DNA from: Microvirga sp. 3-52 | GTDB lineage: Bacteria > Pseudomonadota > Alphaproteobacteria > Rhizobiales > Beijerinckiaceae | NCBI RefSeq assembly: GCF_018383585.1 | Contig: NZ_JAHAMK010000003.1 | Coordinates: 116,258-180,257 of the forward strand | Direction: 5' to 3' | DNA length: 64,000 nucleotides | The notes under the pieces: generated by a model | What the model was told of the DNA's origin: nothing | The model's input: only the letters and a program-made list of their open reading frames with translations | Database searches by the model: none | Translations under genes and position numbers: made by a program | Shown here: positions 52,017-60,070 of the stretch, in pieces | Numbering within the stretch: position 1 is the stretch's first letter | Layout of the letters: the number at the start of each line of letters is the position of its first letter

Positions 52017-52652
52017 TCCTCGAACCCGACGTCGATCGACCTGAGAGTGGACGAGGCGGTGGCTCAAGACTTTGGACCGCCGCCTTTTGCGTGACCGAAT
52101 GGTCTGTGACCGCAAGCGACGACCGTTTGCGCATATCGCGTGCGATGTCGCCTTACTCAAGAAGCGACTCCTCAAGCACTAGCCATCCGCTCTGGTGTGC
52201 AGGCGCGTTCTCCCTCCAAATAAGGGAAGCTTAGATGGTGCTCTTCCTCTCGAGGCGAGTTTTGAGATCGGATCCAAGATCAAGACGAAGCTTTGCAGAG
52301 GAAATGAAAGAACGCCCGCCGTTCGGGGGCATGGCCTAGGCTTCAGCAACGCGACTAAAGTCGGGAATTCGTCTATTGCAAACGCGTTCGCTGTAAGGTA
52401 CCAATATCGGAAGCTCTGGCAAAAGAGCGGCCAATGCAAAAATGCAGAAGGAGAGGAGCGTCCGTAAGCCGGGAACAGCAATGCTCAAGCTGTCGCGGCC
52501 GGCATGCGCAGGATGATCTCCGCGCAGTTCTTCCCTTCCGTTCGACTTTCGATAATCGGCAGGTTCTTGCCGTGCTGAAAAGCCCTGAGCGGGCGATGCG
52601 CGACAGGCGTTTCACCCGCAGCTGAAATCGGACCCTTGAGGGAAGGAACACC
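52017..52652. other. Non-coding stretch with one regulon palindrome
   Basis: About 636 bp between the isomerase remnant and the ABC binding-protein gene. No gene is supported. A 90-codon frame at 52195-52467 has no recognised family. The region holds the operator-like palindrome at 52378-52391 and presumably the promoter of the ABC operon. Confidence 0.45.
52378..52391. promoter_or_regulatory. Regulon palindrome, site 1 (near-perfect)
   Basis: GCAAACGCGTTCGC, one mismatch from the perfect palindrome GCGAACGCGTTCGC found at 58380. It lies 262 bp before the ABC substrate-binding-protein start. Related sites occur at 58380, 59972 and 59999. Confidence 0.6.
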
Positions 52653-53849
52653 ATGACGCCAAAATATGCAGCGCTGAAAGCGGCTCTCCTTGGAAGCGCG
52701 CTCACCATCTCCACCGTCGGTCATGCCCAGGAGATCAAGATCGGCTTCAATGGCGATCTGTCGGCTTCGCCGTCCGCGCAGAGCGGCCAGGCCGGCGTGC
52801 TCGGTATCCAGGCCGCCATCGAGGACATCAACGCAGCGGGTGGCGTTCTCGGCCGCAAGCTGGCTCTCGTTGTCCGCGACGACCTCTCGCAGCCGCCCAA
52901 GTCGATCCAGAACATGAGCGACCTGATCGACAATGAGAAGGTGGTTGCGGTTCTGGGCCCGACCAACTCGGGTAATGCTCTGGCCTGGAAGCATATCCCC
53001 AATCAGAAGAAGAACCCATCCATCGGCTGCATCGGTTCGGCGACCGACATCACGAAGCCCATGGGTTCGAGCACCGAGAACTACATGTACCGCGTGTCGA
53101 TGGTCGACAGGGCACAGGTCGCCGGCCTCATCGCCTATGCGAAGAACAACGCTTCGACCAAGAATGTCGGCTATCTCGTGGAGACCACCGGCTATGGCCA
53201 GGGTGGGCTGAAGGATCTTCAGGAGCTCGGCGACGCCAAGGGTCTGAAGCCTGTCGCGATCGAGAAGTTCGGCGTCAACGATACCGACATGACATCGCAG
53301 CTCAACAAGATGAAGGCTGCTGGGGTCGACACGGTTCTGGTGTGGGCGCAAGGCACCCCCATCGGCCAGCTCGTGCGCAGTATGGAGAAGATCAATTACT
53401 TCCCCGTGACTCTGACCTCCTGGTCTTCCGACAATGCAAGCTTCTTCGATACGGCCGGCAAGACCCTTGCCGAGAAGCCGATCTTCATGCGGACGATCAC
53501 TGAGGATCGTACGCCGAAGCAGCAGCAGCTCTACGACCGCCTGGCGCCGAAGATGGCATCCAAGAGCGCCTTCAGCTTTGCGGCGCATTGCTACGACGCG
53601 ACGATGATCACGGCCGCGGCGATCAAGCAGGCCGGCGGCACGGAAGGACCGAAGATGCGCGAGGCGCTCGAAAATCTTCAGGCTCCCGTCGAAGGCATCA
53701 TGAAGACCTACAGCAAGCCATTCTCCGCAACGGAGCACGAGGCGCTGACGGCTTCCGATTATCGCTGGACGCACTGGAAGGACGGAAAGCTCGTCTCCTA
53801 CAGCGACGACGTGGTGAAAGCCCTGAAACCTTCCGACTTCACGCAATAA
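52653..53849 (+). CDS. Branched-chain-type ABC transporter substrate-binding protein
   Basis: Periplasmic binding protein of the LivJ/LivK class, 398 residues, with a signal peptide cleaved near HAQ-EI and the family opening IKIGFNGDLSASPSAQSGQAGVLGIQ. In catabolic settings this class often carries aromatic or alicyclic acids rather than amino acids. ATG at 52653 has a GGGAAGGA site. The gene is followed by a 12-bp-stem hairpin, then permease and ATPase genes. Substrate unknown. Confidence 0.93.
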   Translation: MTPKYAALKAALLGSALTISTVGHAQEIKIGFNGDLSASPSAQSGQAGVLGIQAAIEDINAAGGVLGRKLALVVRDDLSQPPKSIQNMSDLIDNEKVVAVLGPTNSGNALAWKHIPNQKKNPSIGCIGSATDITKPMGSSTENYMYRVSMVDRAQVAGLIAYAKNNASTKNVGYLVETTGYGQGGLKDLQELGDAKGLKPVAIEKFGVNDTDMTSQLNKMKAAGVDTVLVWAQGTPIGQLVRSMEKINYFPVTLTSWSSDNASFFDTAGKTLAEKPIFMRTITEDRTPKQQQLYDRLAPKMASKSAFSFAAHCYDATMITAAAIKQAGGTEGPKMREALENLQAPVEGIMKTYSKPFSATEHEALTASDYRWTHWKDGKLVSYSDDVVKALKPSDFTQ

Positions 53850-53860
53850 GCCATTGATCG

Positions 53861-53892
53861 CCGGGCCTGCCGGCTTTGGTCGGCAGGCCTGG
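53861..53892 (+). repeat. Inverted repeat after the branched-chain-type binding-protein gene
   Basis: Arms of 12 nt, CCGGGCCTGCCG (53861-53872) and CGGCAGGCCTGG (53881-53892), pair with one mismatch around an 8-nt loop. The repeat begins 11 bp after the stop codon and ends 24 bp before the permease start. It has the same position as the hairpins after the other two binding-protein genes of the window. Confidence 0.65.
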
Positions 53893-53916
53893 CACTTCGC
53901 ACCGTTGGAGTGCCCT

Positions 53917-54840
53917 ATGCTGGACGCATATCTCCAGACTCTCCTGAGCGGCCTTGCCGTCGGCGGGGTCTATGCCCTGATCGCACTCGGCTTCAGCATC
54001 ACCTTCACGACCACGAAGACGCTCAACTTCGCGCAGGGCGAGTTCATCTCGTTCGGCGCCTTCATTGGTGTGACGGTGCTCCTGCTCGTGTCCGGCTTGG
54101 CCGGCACGGCCACGGCTGTGCCCAGCGAGGCAGCTGCGGCCTGGCGCTATCCTGCGGCCGTCATTGCCGCCGGAGCGGTTGCAGGCGTCATGGGCATCCT
54201 CATCTTCGTCCTTGCCGTCCGGCCGTTCGCCGGAAAGGGTGGGATGAACTGGGTGATGAGCACCCTCGGGTTCGGCGTGATTCTGCAGAGCATCGGGCTT
54301 GCCATCTGGGGCCCCGCTCCCGTCATGGTGCCGTCTCCGTTGGGAGACGACGTGCTGCGCGTCGCCGGGGCAGGGGTTCGGCCGCAGGAACTGCTCGTGC
54401 TTGCCTGCGCGATTCTGATCATGATCGCGCTCGACCTCGTGATGCGCCGCACGCGCATCGGCAAGGCGATGATGGCCGTCGCGCATTCGCCGCAGACCGC
54501 GAGCCTCATGGGCATCAACGTCAACCTGGTCATGATCGGCGCCTTTGCCTTGTCGAGCGGCCTTGCCGGAGTGGCCGGCGTCCTGATCGCCCCGATTGCT
54601 TCCGCGTCGCTCTTCATGGGCATGGGATTTGCTCTCAAGGCCTTTTCCGGGGCCATCATCGGTGGGTTGAACAATCCGCGGGGCTGCATCTATGGCGGCT
54701 TCATCCTGGGTGTTCTTGAATCAGGCGTCGGGCTCTGGCAGGCGCAATGGCGCGAGATCGTCGTCTTCGGACTGATCATCCTGGTTCTGGCATTCCGCCC
54801 GGCAGGCCTTTTTGGCCAGGCCGCCGTCGACAAGGTGTAA
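53917..54840 (+). CDS. Branched-chain-type ABC permease (LivH family)
   Basis: Inner-membrane permease, 307 residues with about eight hydrophobic segments. GGVYALIALGFSITFTTTKTLNFAQGEFISFGAF near the start is the LivH hallmark. The EAA-like region RRTRIGKAMMAVAHSPQTASLMGINV contacts the ATPases. ATG at 53917 has a GGAG site 7 bp upstream. It ends 5 bp before the LivM-LivG fusion gene. Confidence 0.94.
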   Translation: MLDAYLQTLLSGLAVGGVYALIALGFSITFTTTKTLNFAQGEFISFGAFIGVTVLLLVSGLAGTATAVPSEAAAAWRYPAAVIAAGAVAGVMGILIFVLAVRPFAGKGGMNWVMSTLGFGVILQSIGLAIWGPAPVMVPSPLGDDVLRVAGAGVRPQELLVLACAILIMIALDLVMRRTRIGKAMMAVAHSPQTASLMGINVNLVMIGAFALSSGLAGVAGVLIAPIASASLFMGMGFALKAFSGAIIGGLNNPRGCIYGGFILGVLESGVGLWQAQWREIVVFGLIILVLAFRPAGLFGQAAVDKV

Positions 54841-54845
54841 GCCGC

Positions 54846-56630
54846 ATGCGCCACATCATCGGATCCATTGCCCTGGTTGCGTCCATCGCGATCGGCGCCT
54901 CGTTCATCGAGAACGAGTTCTATCTGCGCACGCTCTTCATGATCTGCGTCTACTTCCTCTGTGCCGCGGGCATGAACGTGCTGTTGGGTTTCGCGGGGCA
55001 GAAATCGCTCGGTCAGGCTGGCCTTTTCGCGGCAGGAGCCTATGCAGTCGCTCTCCTGACCACGCACTATGAGGTCGGCCCCTGGCTGTCCCTTCTGCTC
55101 GCCTGCGGTGTTTCGGCGTTTTTCGGTGTCCTGATCGCTGTGCCGTCGTTGCGGGTCAAAGGGCCAAGCCTTGCCATGGTGACGCTGGCCTTCGGAATCG
55201 TCATTGAAAAGGTGGTGACGGAAGGCTCAGACGTCTTCGGGGGGGCGATGGGCATCTACGCCATTCAGCCCCTGAGCATCGGCGGCACGCCATTCACGAT
55301 GGTTCAGTGGGTTTGGTTCGGATTGTTTTTGTGCCTTGGGACGCATCTTCTGCTTCGCAACCTGCTCAGCGGGCGATTTGGGCGCGCTTTCCTGTCTCTT
55401 CAGGCCGACGAGGTTGCCGCCGGAGCGGTCGGCGTGGCGGTGTATCGCTATAAGGTGCTCGCCTTCGTGATCGCGGCCGTGACCTGCGGCCTTGCGGGTG
55501 CGCTGGTGGCGCAGCAGAACCAATACATCAATTCCGACTTCATCAACTTCCACCTGTCGATCTTCATTCTTCTGCTCGTACTGTTCGGCGGGAGCGGTTC
55601 GCTCTATGGGCCTCTGCTCGGATCCGTGACGCTCGTGATCATCGGGGCTCTCGTGGCGCGGTGGTCCTGGATTGAGCATTTCGTCAACGGCGCGCTGCTG
55701 CTGTTCGCCCTGTACGCCATGCCCAAGGGATTGGCAGGTGTCTTCGGATCCCTCTTCCAGAAGATCGGTTTGGTCCGCAGCACGGGACGTGGGGCTGCCG
55801 CAGTGCAAAGCGGGATAGCGCCCAAGCTGCCTACACGGAGTACGTCTCGCAAGGCTGTAGGCAAGTTTCTGACGGCCGATCATCTCAACAAAGCCTTCGG
55901 CGGCGTCGTCCCGGCTAGGGATGTATCGCTCAGTCTGACGGAAGGGCATATCCACGCCCTAATCGGCCCGAACGGAGCAGGCAAGAGCACCTTCATCAAC
56001 ATGCTCACCGGGATCATCCGTCCGGATCAGGGCAAGGTGACGTTCCTGGGAGACGAAATTACCCAGCGATCGGTTCACGGGATCTGCAATCACGGGATCG
56101 CTCGGACCTTCCAGAACCTCAGGCTGTTCAAGGATCTGTCTGTGCGCCAGAACGTACTGCTCGGCCAGCACTCCCGCATGCGGAACGGTTTCGTCTCATC
56201 GCTCCTGGGCCTACCCAAGGCATGGCGGGAGGAGGACCAGGCCCTTCGGAAAGTCAATGATATACTGGCTTTCACAGGTTTATCCCAATATGTTGAGTCT
56301 GCGGCCGGGAGCTTGGCTTACGGTCTGCAGCGTCGGGTGGAACTGGCGAGGGCTCTCGCATCCGAACCGTTCCTTCTGCTGCTCGACGAACCGGCCGCCG
56401 GACTGAACCCGCAGGAGACGGCGGAGCTTGGACAGTTGCTCGTGCGAATCCGCAACGAGGGGATCACGATCCTGCTGATCGAACATCACATGGATCTGGT
56501 CATGACGATCTCGGATCACGTGATCGTTCTCGACTATGGCCAGAAGATCGCCGAAGGCACGCCGGGCAAGATCCAGGCGGATCCGCGGGTCATGGAAGCC
56601 TATCTCGGAACCTCCACTGAGGCAGCCTAG
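54846..56630 (+). CDS. Fused LivM permease and LivG ATPase
   Basis: One chain of 594 residues joining two transporter subunits. The LivM-type permease (about 1-310) contains the characteristic LLGFAGQKSLGQAGLFAAGAYA, and a 35-residue linker leads to the LivG-type ATPase (about 340-594) with Walker A GPNGAGKST near 374-382, signature LAYGLQRRVELARA, Walker B LLLLDEPAAGLNP and switch His IEHHMD. Such fusions are known in this family and fix a one-to-one ratio of the two parts. ATG at 54846 chosen; AAGGTG lies 9 bp upstream. Confidence 0.92.
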   Translation: MRHIIGSIALVASIAIGASFIENEFYLRTLFMICVYFLCAAGMNVLLGFAGQKSLGQAGLFAAGAYAVALLTTHYEVGPWLSLLLACGVSAFFGVLIAVPSLRVKGPSLAMVTLAFGIVIEKVVTEGSDVFGGAMGIYAIQPLSIGGTPFTMVQWVWFGLFLCLGTHLLLRNLLSGRFGRAFLSLQADEVAAGAVGVAVYRYKVLAFVIAAVTCGLAGALVAQQNQYINSDFINFHLSIFILLLVLFGGSGSLYGPLLGSVTLVIIGALVARWSWIEHFVNGALLLFALYAMPKGLAGVFGSLFQKIGLVRSTGRGAAAVQSGIAPKLPTRSTSRKAVGKFLTADHLNKAFGGVVPARDVSLSLTEGHIHALIGPNGAGKSTFINMLTGIIRPDQGKVTFLGDEITQRSVHGICNHGIARTFQNLRLFKDLSVRQNVLLGQHSRMRNGFVSSLLGLPKAWREEDQALRKVNDILAFTGLSQYVESAAGSLAYGLQRRVELARALASEPFLLLLDEPAAGLNPQETAELGQLLVRIRNEGITILLIEHHMDLVMTISDHVIVLDYGQKIAEGTPGKIQADPRVMEAYLGTSTEAA

Positions 56631-56643
56631 GACGGGAACAGCA

Positions 56644-57366
56644 ATGCTGAAGATTCAGGACGTTCATCTCGCCTACGGACCGATCTCGGCGGTTCGCAGA
56701 GCCACCATCGACGTCGAATCCGGTGAGGTCGTCGCCATCGTCGGAGGCAATGGGGCTGGCAAGAGCACCTTACTGAAGGGAATTGCCGGATTGATGCCAG
56801 TCAGTTCTGGGCAGATTCTCTTTGAAAAGGAAGATGTCACCAGACTCCCGCCACATCGCAGGGTTGCACGAGGCATTGCGTTGTCCCCAGAGGGCAGGCA
56901 GGTTTTTCCGGACCAGAGCGTCTATGACAATCTGACCCTTGGTGCTTACTTCCGGCGGCTTTCAAACGACGCACTGGAGGCCGAGGTCGAGGAGCAGTTC
57001 AAGCTGTTCCCACGCCTGCGCGAGCGCCGGGATCAACTGGCCGTCACCCTTTCCGGGGGCGAACAGCAGATGCTGGCTATCGCGCGAGCCCTGATGGGCA
57101 AGCCCCGGCTGCTCCTGCTCGACGAGCCCTCGCTCGGTCTCGCTCCGAAGATCATCCAGGAGATCTTCGACATCATCGTGTCCCTCCGCCGATCCGGCAT
57201 CACGATCTTGCTTGTCGAACAGATGGCAAATATGGCACTTGCGATCGCAGATAGAGCTTATGTTCTCGAAACCGGTAATGTGACGCTGTCTGGAACGGGG
57301 CAACAGCTCCTTCACGATCCAAAGGTTCGTGCGGCATATCTCGGAATATCCCACGGCACAGCGTGA
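56644..57366 (+). CDS. Branched-chain-type ABC ATPase (LivF family)
   Basis: 240 residues with Walker A GGNGAGKST, signature LSGGEQQMLAIARALM, Walker B LLLLDEPSLGLAPK and switch region LVEQMAN typical of LivF. It pairs with the LivG half of the upstream fusion. ATG at 56644 has a GGGAA site. It is followed after 32 bp by the IclR regulator gene in the same direction. Confidence 0.94.
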   Translation: MLKIQDVHLAYGPISAVRRATIDVESGEVVAIVGGNGAGKSTLLKGIAGLMPVSSGQILFEKEDVTRLPPHRRVARGIALSPEGRQVFPDQSVYDNLTLGAYFRRLSNDALEAEVEEQFKLFPRLRERRDQLAVTLSGGEQQMLAIARALMGKPRLLLLDEPSLGLAPKIIQEIFDIIVSLRRSGITILLVEQMANMALAIADRAYVLETGNVTLSGTGQQLLHDPKVRAAYLGISHGTA

Positions 57367-57398
57367 CGCTGCTGCCTTCGGGAGGATTGGATTGAGCC

Positions 57399-58262
57399 AT
57401 GAGTATTGATGGACGCGGCGTACAATCGGTCGAAGTCGGGGGCAGGATTCTCGCGGCGCTGGTCAAAGCCGGCAAACCCTTGATGTTGCGCGAACTCGCG
57501 ACCATGGCGGACGTCGCACCGGCTCAGGCACATGCCTATCTCGTCAGCTTCCGCAAATTGGAGCTTGTCGAGCAGGATGCAGCGAGCGGACGCTACCAGC
57601 TTGGCCCTTTCGCGCTGCAGCTCGGTATTGCGCGTCTGCGAAGCTTCGATCCGCTGCGCCTCGCGGCACATGCGGTTGTCGGGTTTGCGGAAGAGGTAGG
57701 CCTGATGGTCGCTATTGCCGTTTGGGGCACTCACGGCCCTACCATCGTTCAGGTTCAGGAGGGCAGCGACCAAGTTCACGTGAACGTACGCACCGGAACC
57801 GTGTTCTCGATCACCGGCACGGCAACGGGCAAGGTTTTCGCAGCTTTCATGCCTCCGAAGATCATCGAGGCTCAGTTGGCTGAGGAACTCCGAAAAGGCG
57901 CTCGTATCCAGGGTGTCGGCGCGACAACGTCGCGCAAGGAACTGGAAGCCGAAGTGGCAACAGTCAGGCAGCTTGGTTATGCAACGACCGAAAGCAAGCC
58001 GGTCACCGGCATCAACGCCATTGCGGCTCCAGTTTTCGATTACAGCGGGCAAATGCAGATCGCCGTTACCCTGATCGGACCCACAGGGGTTCTCGACGTC
58101 GGTCCCGGCAGCACCGATGCGAAGGCCCTGTTGGCCTTCACTCAAAAGCTTTCGACACAGCTCGGCTATGCGCCGAACGTGGACGAAGACGACTCGCAGG
58201 AAGAAGCAGGTCATGCAGAGATCGTTGCAGCCCCTGTCACCAGACGCCGCCGTCGCGCTTAG
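57399..58262 (+). CDS. IclR family transcriptional regulator
   Basis: 287 residues. Winged helix at about 8-72 (MLRELATMADVAPAQAHAYLVSFRKLELV) and the IclR effector domain at about 80-255, then an unusual acidic stretch (DEDDSQEEAGH) and a basic tail of RRRRR. It is the only regulator in the final catabolic block and the likely reader of the four GCGAAYGC palindromes (inference). It is probably expressed with the ABC transporter. Confidence 0.9.
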   Translation: MSIDGRGVQSVEVGGRILAALVKAGKPLMLRELATMADVAPAQAHAYLVSFRKLELVEQDAASGRYQLGPFALQLGIARLRSFDPLRLAAHAVVGFAEEVGLMVAIAVWGTHGPTIVQVQEGSDQVHVNVRTGTVFSITGTATGKVFAAFMPPKIIEAQLAEELRKGARIQGVGATTSRKELEAEVATVRQLGYATTESKPVTGINAIAAPVFDYSGQMQIAVTLIGPTGVLDVGPGSTDAKALLAFTQKLSTQLGYAPNVDEDDSQEEAGHAEIVAAPVTRRRRRA

Positions 58263-58379
58263 CTTCATTGAATTTAATTCACCTGCTTTTCGATGATATC
58301 TGCTCTGCTGTTGCAGAGTGCGCCCTATCGTGCCGCACTCGCGCTCTCATTGAATTGTTTCTACGACTATTCGCCATTT

Positions 58380-58393
58380 GCGAACGCGTTCGC
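58380..58393. promoter_or_regulatory. Regulon palindrome, site 2 (perfect)
   Basis: GCGAACGCGTTCGC, a perfect 14-bp palindrome, 77 bp before the SDR start codon in the 208-bp gap after the IclR gene. It is the reference copy of the four related sites. Confidence 0.68.
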
Positions 58394-58470
58394 TATATGC
58401 TTCTCTGAATGGAGCGCCTGATGTGTAGCAAGCGTGCGATTGCCTCAATCAATTCAGGGAGACGAAACAG

Positions 58471-59220
58471 ATGTTGCTCGAAGGGCGTATTGCACTTGTA
58501 ACGGGCGCCGGTCAGGGAAACGGCGCCGCTATTGCGCGAGGGCTCGCAGCGGAAGGTTCCCGGGTCATCGTAACCGATCTGAATGGAGAGGCGGCGGAGC
58601 AGACGGCCAAGGGAATCATTCAGACCGGCGGTGAAGCCTGGCCCTTCACTCTCAACGTTGCCGACGCTGAAGCATGCAAGGCTTTGGCACAAGAGGTTGA
58701 GTCGTCCATCGGTCCGGTATCGATACTCGTCAACAATGCGGGAATATGTCCGCGCAACACCATCGACAGTCCCGACATGCGGCGTTCCTGGGACGCCGCG
58801 ATGCAGGTCAATCTTGACGGTACGCTTAATGTGACGTTGGCTTTCGTTGCCGCCCTGCGAGCCACGAAAGGAACCGTCATCAACATGGCGTCCATTGCAT
58901 CCTTCGTGTCGACATCCACATCGATCAGCTATTCGACCTCGAAGGCAGCCGTGCGCATGCTGACCCAGAACCTGGCCCAGGAACTGGCCAAGGATGGCGT
59001 GCGTGTCAACGCGATTGCGCCTGGAACGCTCAATACACCGATGACGGAAGCCACGCGCAACAATCCTGAACGGGCAGCGCGCTTCCTGGCCCGCATTCCA
59101 CTCGGGCGATTTGGAGAGCCTGAGGAACTGATCGGTCCGACGGTTTTTCTTGCATCAAACATGTCGAGCTACGTGACGGGCACGACGCTCGTGGTCGACG
59201 GCGGCTATCTCGCAGTCTGA
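58471..59220 (+). CDS. Short-chain dehydrogenase/reductase
   Basis: Classical SDR, 249 residues: TGAGQGNG cofactor motif, NNAG, catalytic Ser and YSTSK, and the C-terminal VTGTTLVVDGGY. DLNG after beta 2 suggests NAD. With the KstD-like and Old Yellow Enzyme neighbours it probably oxidises or reduces a cyclic alcohol/ketone (inference). The gene follows palindrome site 2 and a GGGAG site, and forms an operon with the EthD-like gene 10 bp downstream. Confidence 0.9.
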   Translation: MLLEGRIALVTGAGQGNGAAIARGLAAEGSRVIVTDLNGEAAEQTAKGIIQTGGEAWPFTLNVADAEACKALAQEVESSIGPVSILVNNAGICPRNTIDSPDMRRSWDAAMQVNLDGTLNVTLAFVAALRATKGTVINMASIASFVSTSTSISYSTSKAAVRMLTQNLAQELAKDGVRVNAIAPGTLNTPMTEATRNNPERAARFLARIPLGRFGEPEELIGPTVFLASNMSSYVTGTTLVVDGGYLAV

Positions 59221-59230
59221 GGAGACCGAC

Positions 59231-59920
59231 ATGATTGTTCGAATGGGACTCCTGACTCGCAAACAGGGCTCGAGCAGCGAAGACTTCCGTAGTCACTGGC
59301 GTAACGTGCACGGCCCACTGGCTGCCCGCCTACCGGGATTGAAGCGGTATCATCAGAACCACGTCGTCGATAGCCGCCAGCTTGCCATCGATCATGCCAG
59401 AGGGAACTGGGCGATCGATGGTATTTCAGAATTATGGTTCGACAGTATCGACGACATGCATCGGGCGATCTCTTCCGATGCCTATCTGGATGTCGCGCGA
59501 GACCACGAACGCTTCGTTGGTCAAACTGGACTGATTACGGCTGAGCAGAACATCGTTGTGCCGGTTGGATCTGCGGCAGGACCACTCGTCAAACGCATGT
59601 CGATCCTAACGCGCAAGCCGGGCCTGACGCCAGCACAGTTCAAGGCGGAATGGTGGGGCTTTCATGCCGAGGCCGTGAAGGCGTTTCCAAACCTCATGGG
59701 CTACACCCAGAATTTCGTCACCGAACGCAGCATTGGCCTTGGAAAGTCTGCATCCTACGAGGCGCTGCCCATCGATGGCATGGTGGAGCTCTGGTTCCGC
59801 TCTGTTGGCGACATCGAAGCGGCCTTTCGCTCTCCGGCAGCCAATGTCTCACAGACACATGCGCTCAGCTTCATTGCGGAAATCACGACGTTTCTCGTGG
59901 AAGCGCACAAGGTGATCTGA
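59231..59920 (+). CDS. Tandem EthD-like domain protein
   Basis: 229 residues made of two EthD/ferredoxin-like alpha-beta domains, about 1-105 and 115-225. Each half begins similarly (MGLLTRKQGSSSEDFRSHW and MSILTRKPGLTPAQFKAEW) and has the HxxLxxxxPxLxxYxQN pattern, showing internal duplication. Such proteins accompany degradative oxygenases and isomerases, but their chemistry is unclear. It follows the SDR gene directly. Confidence 0.85.
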   Translation: MIVRMGLLTRKQGSSSEDFRSHWRNVHGPLAARLPGLKRYHQNHVVDSRQLAIDHARGNWAIDGISELWFDSIDDMHRAISSDAYLDVARDHERFVGQTGLITAEQNIVVPVGSAAGPLVKRMSILTRKPGLTPAQFKAEWWGFHAEAVKAFPNLMGYTQNFVTERSIGLGKSASYEALPIDGMVELWFRSVGDIEAAFRSPAANVSQTHALSFIAEITTFLVEAHKVI

Positions 59921-59971
59921 CGAGCTGAGCGGTTTCGATACTCGATAGGGCATCGAAATTATCTTGAAATA

Positions 59972-59985
59972 GCGAATGCGTTCGT
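59972..59985. promoter_or_regulatory. Regulon palindrome, site 3
   Basis: GCGAATGCGTTCGT, two positions off perfect symmetry. It lies 86 bp before the KstD-like start codon. Its centre is 27 bp from that of site 4. Confidence 0.6.
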
Positions 59986-59998
59986 CTAAAACAAATCA

Positions 59999-60012
59999 AC
60001 GAATGCATTCGC
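59999..60012. promoter_or_regulatory. Regulon palindrome, site 4
   Basis: ACGAATGCATTCGC, a palindrome except for its outer pair, 58 bp before the KstD-like start codon. The doubled site suggests cooperative binding at this promoter. Confidence 0.6.
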
Positions 60013-60070
60013 AAATGCTGAATCAGAAGCGTCCCAGGACTGCAAAGAGGGGCGAGAGACGAGGAGCGCC

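Noticed and set aside
52195..52467. 90-codon frame in the gap before the ABC operon
   Set aside because: No family, no ribosome site, and it would overlap the operator-like palindrome.
52485..53846. 453-codon minus-strand frame opposite the branched-chain-type binding protein gene
   Set aside because: Shadow frame of a well-supported LivK-like gene.
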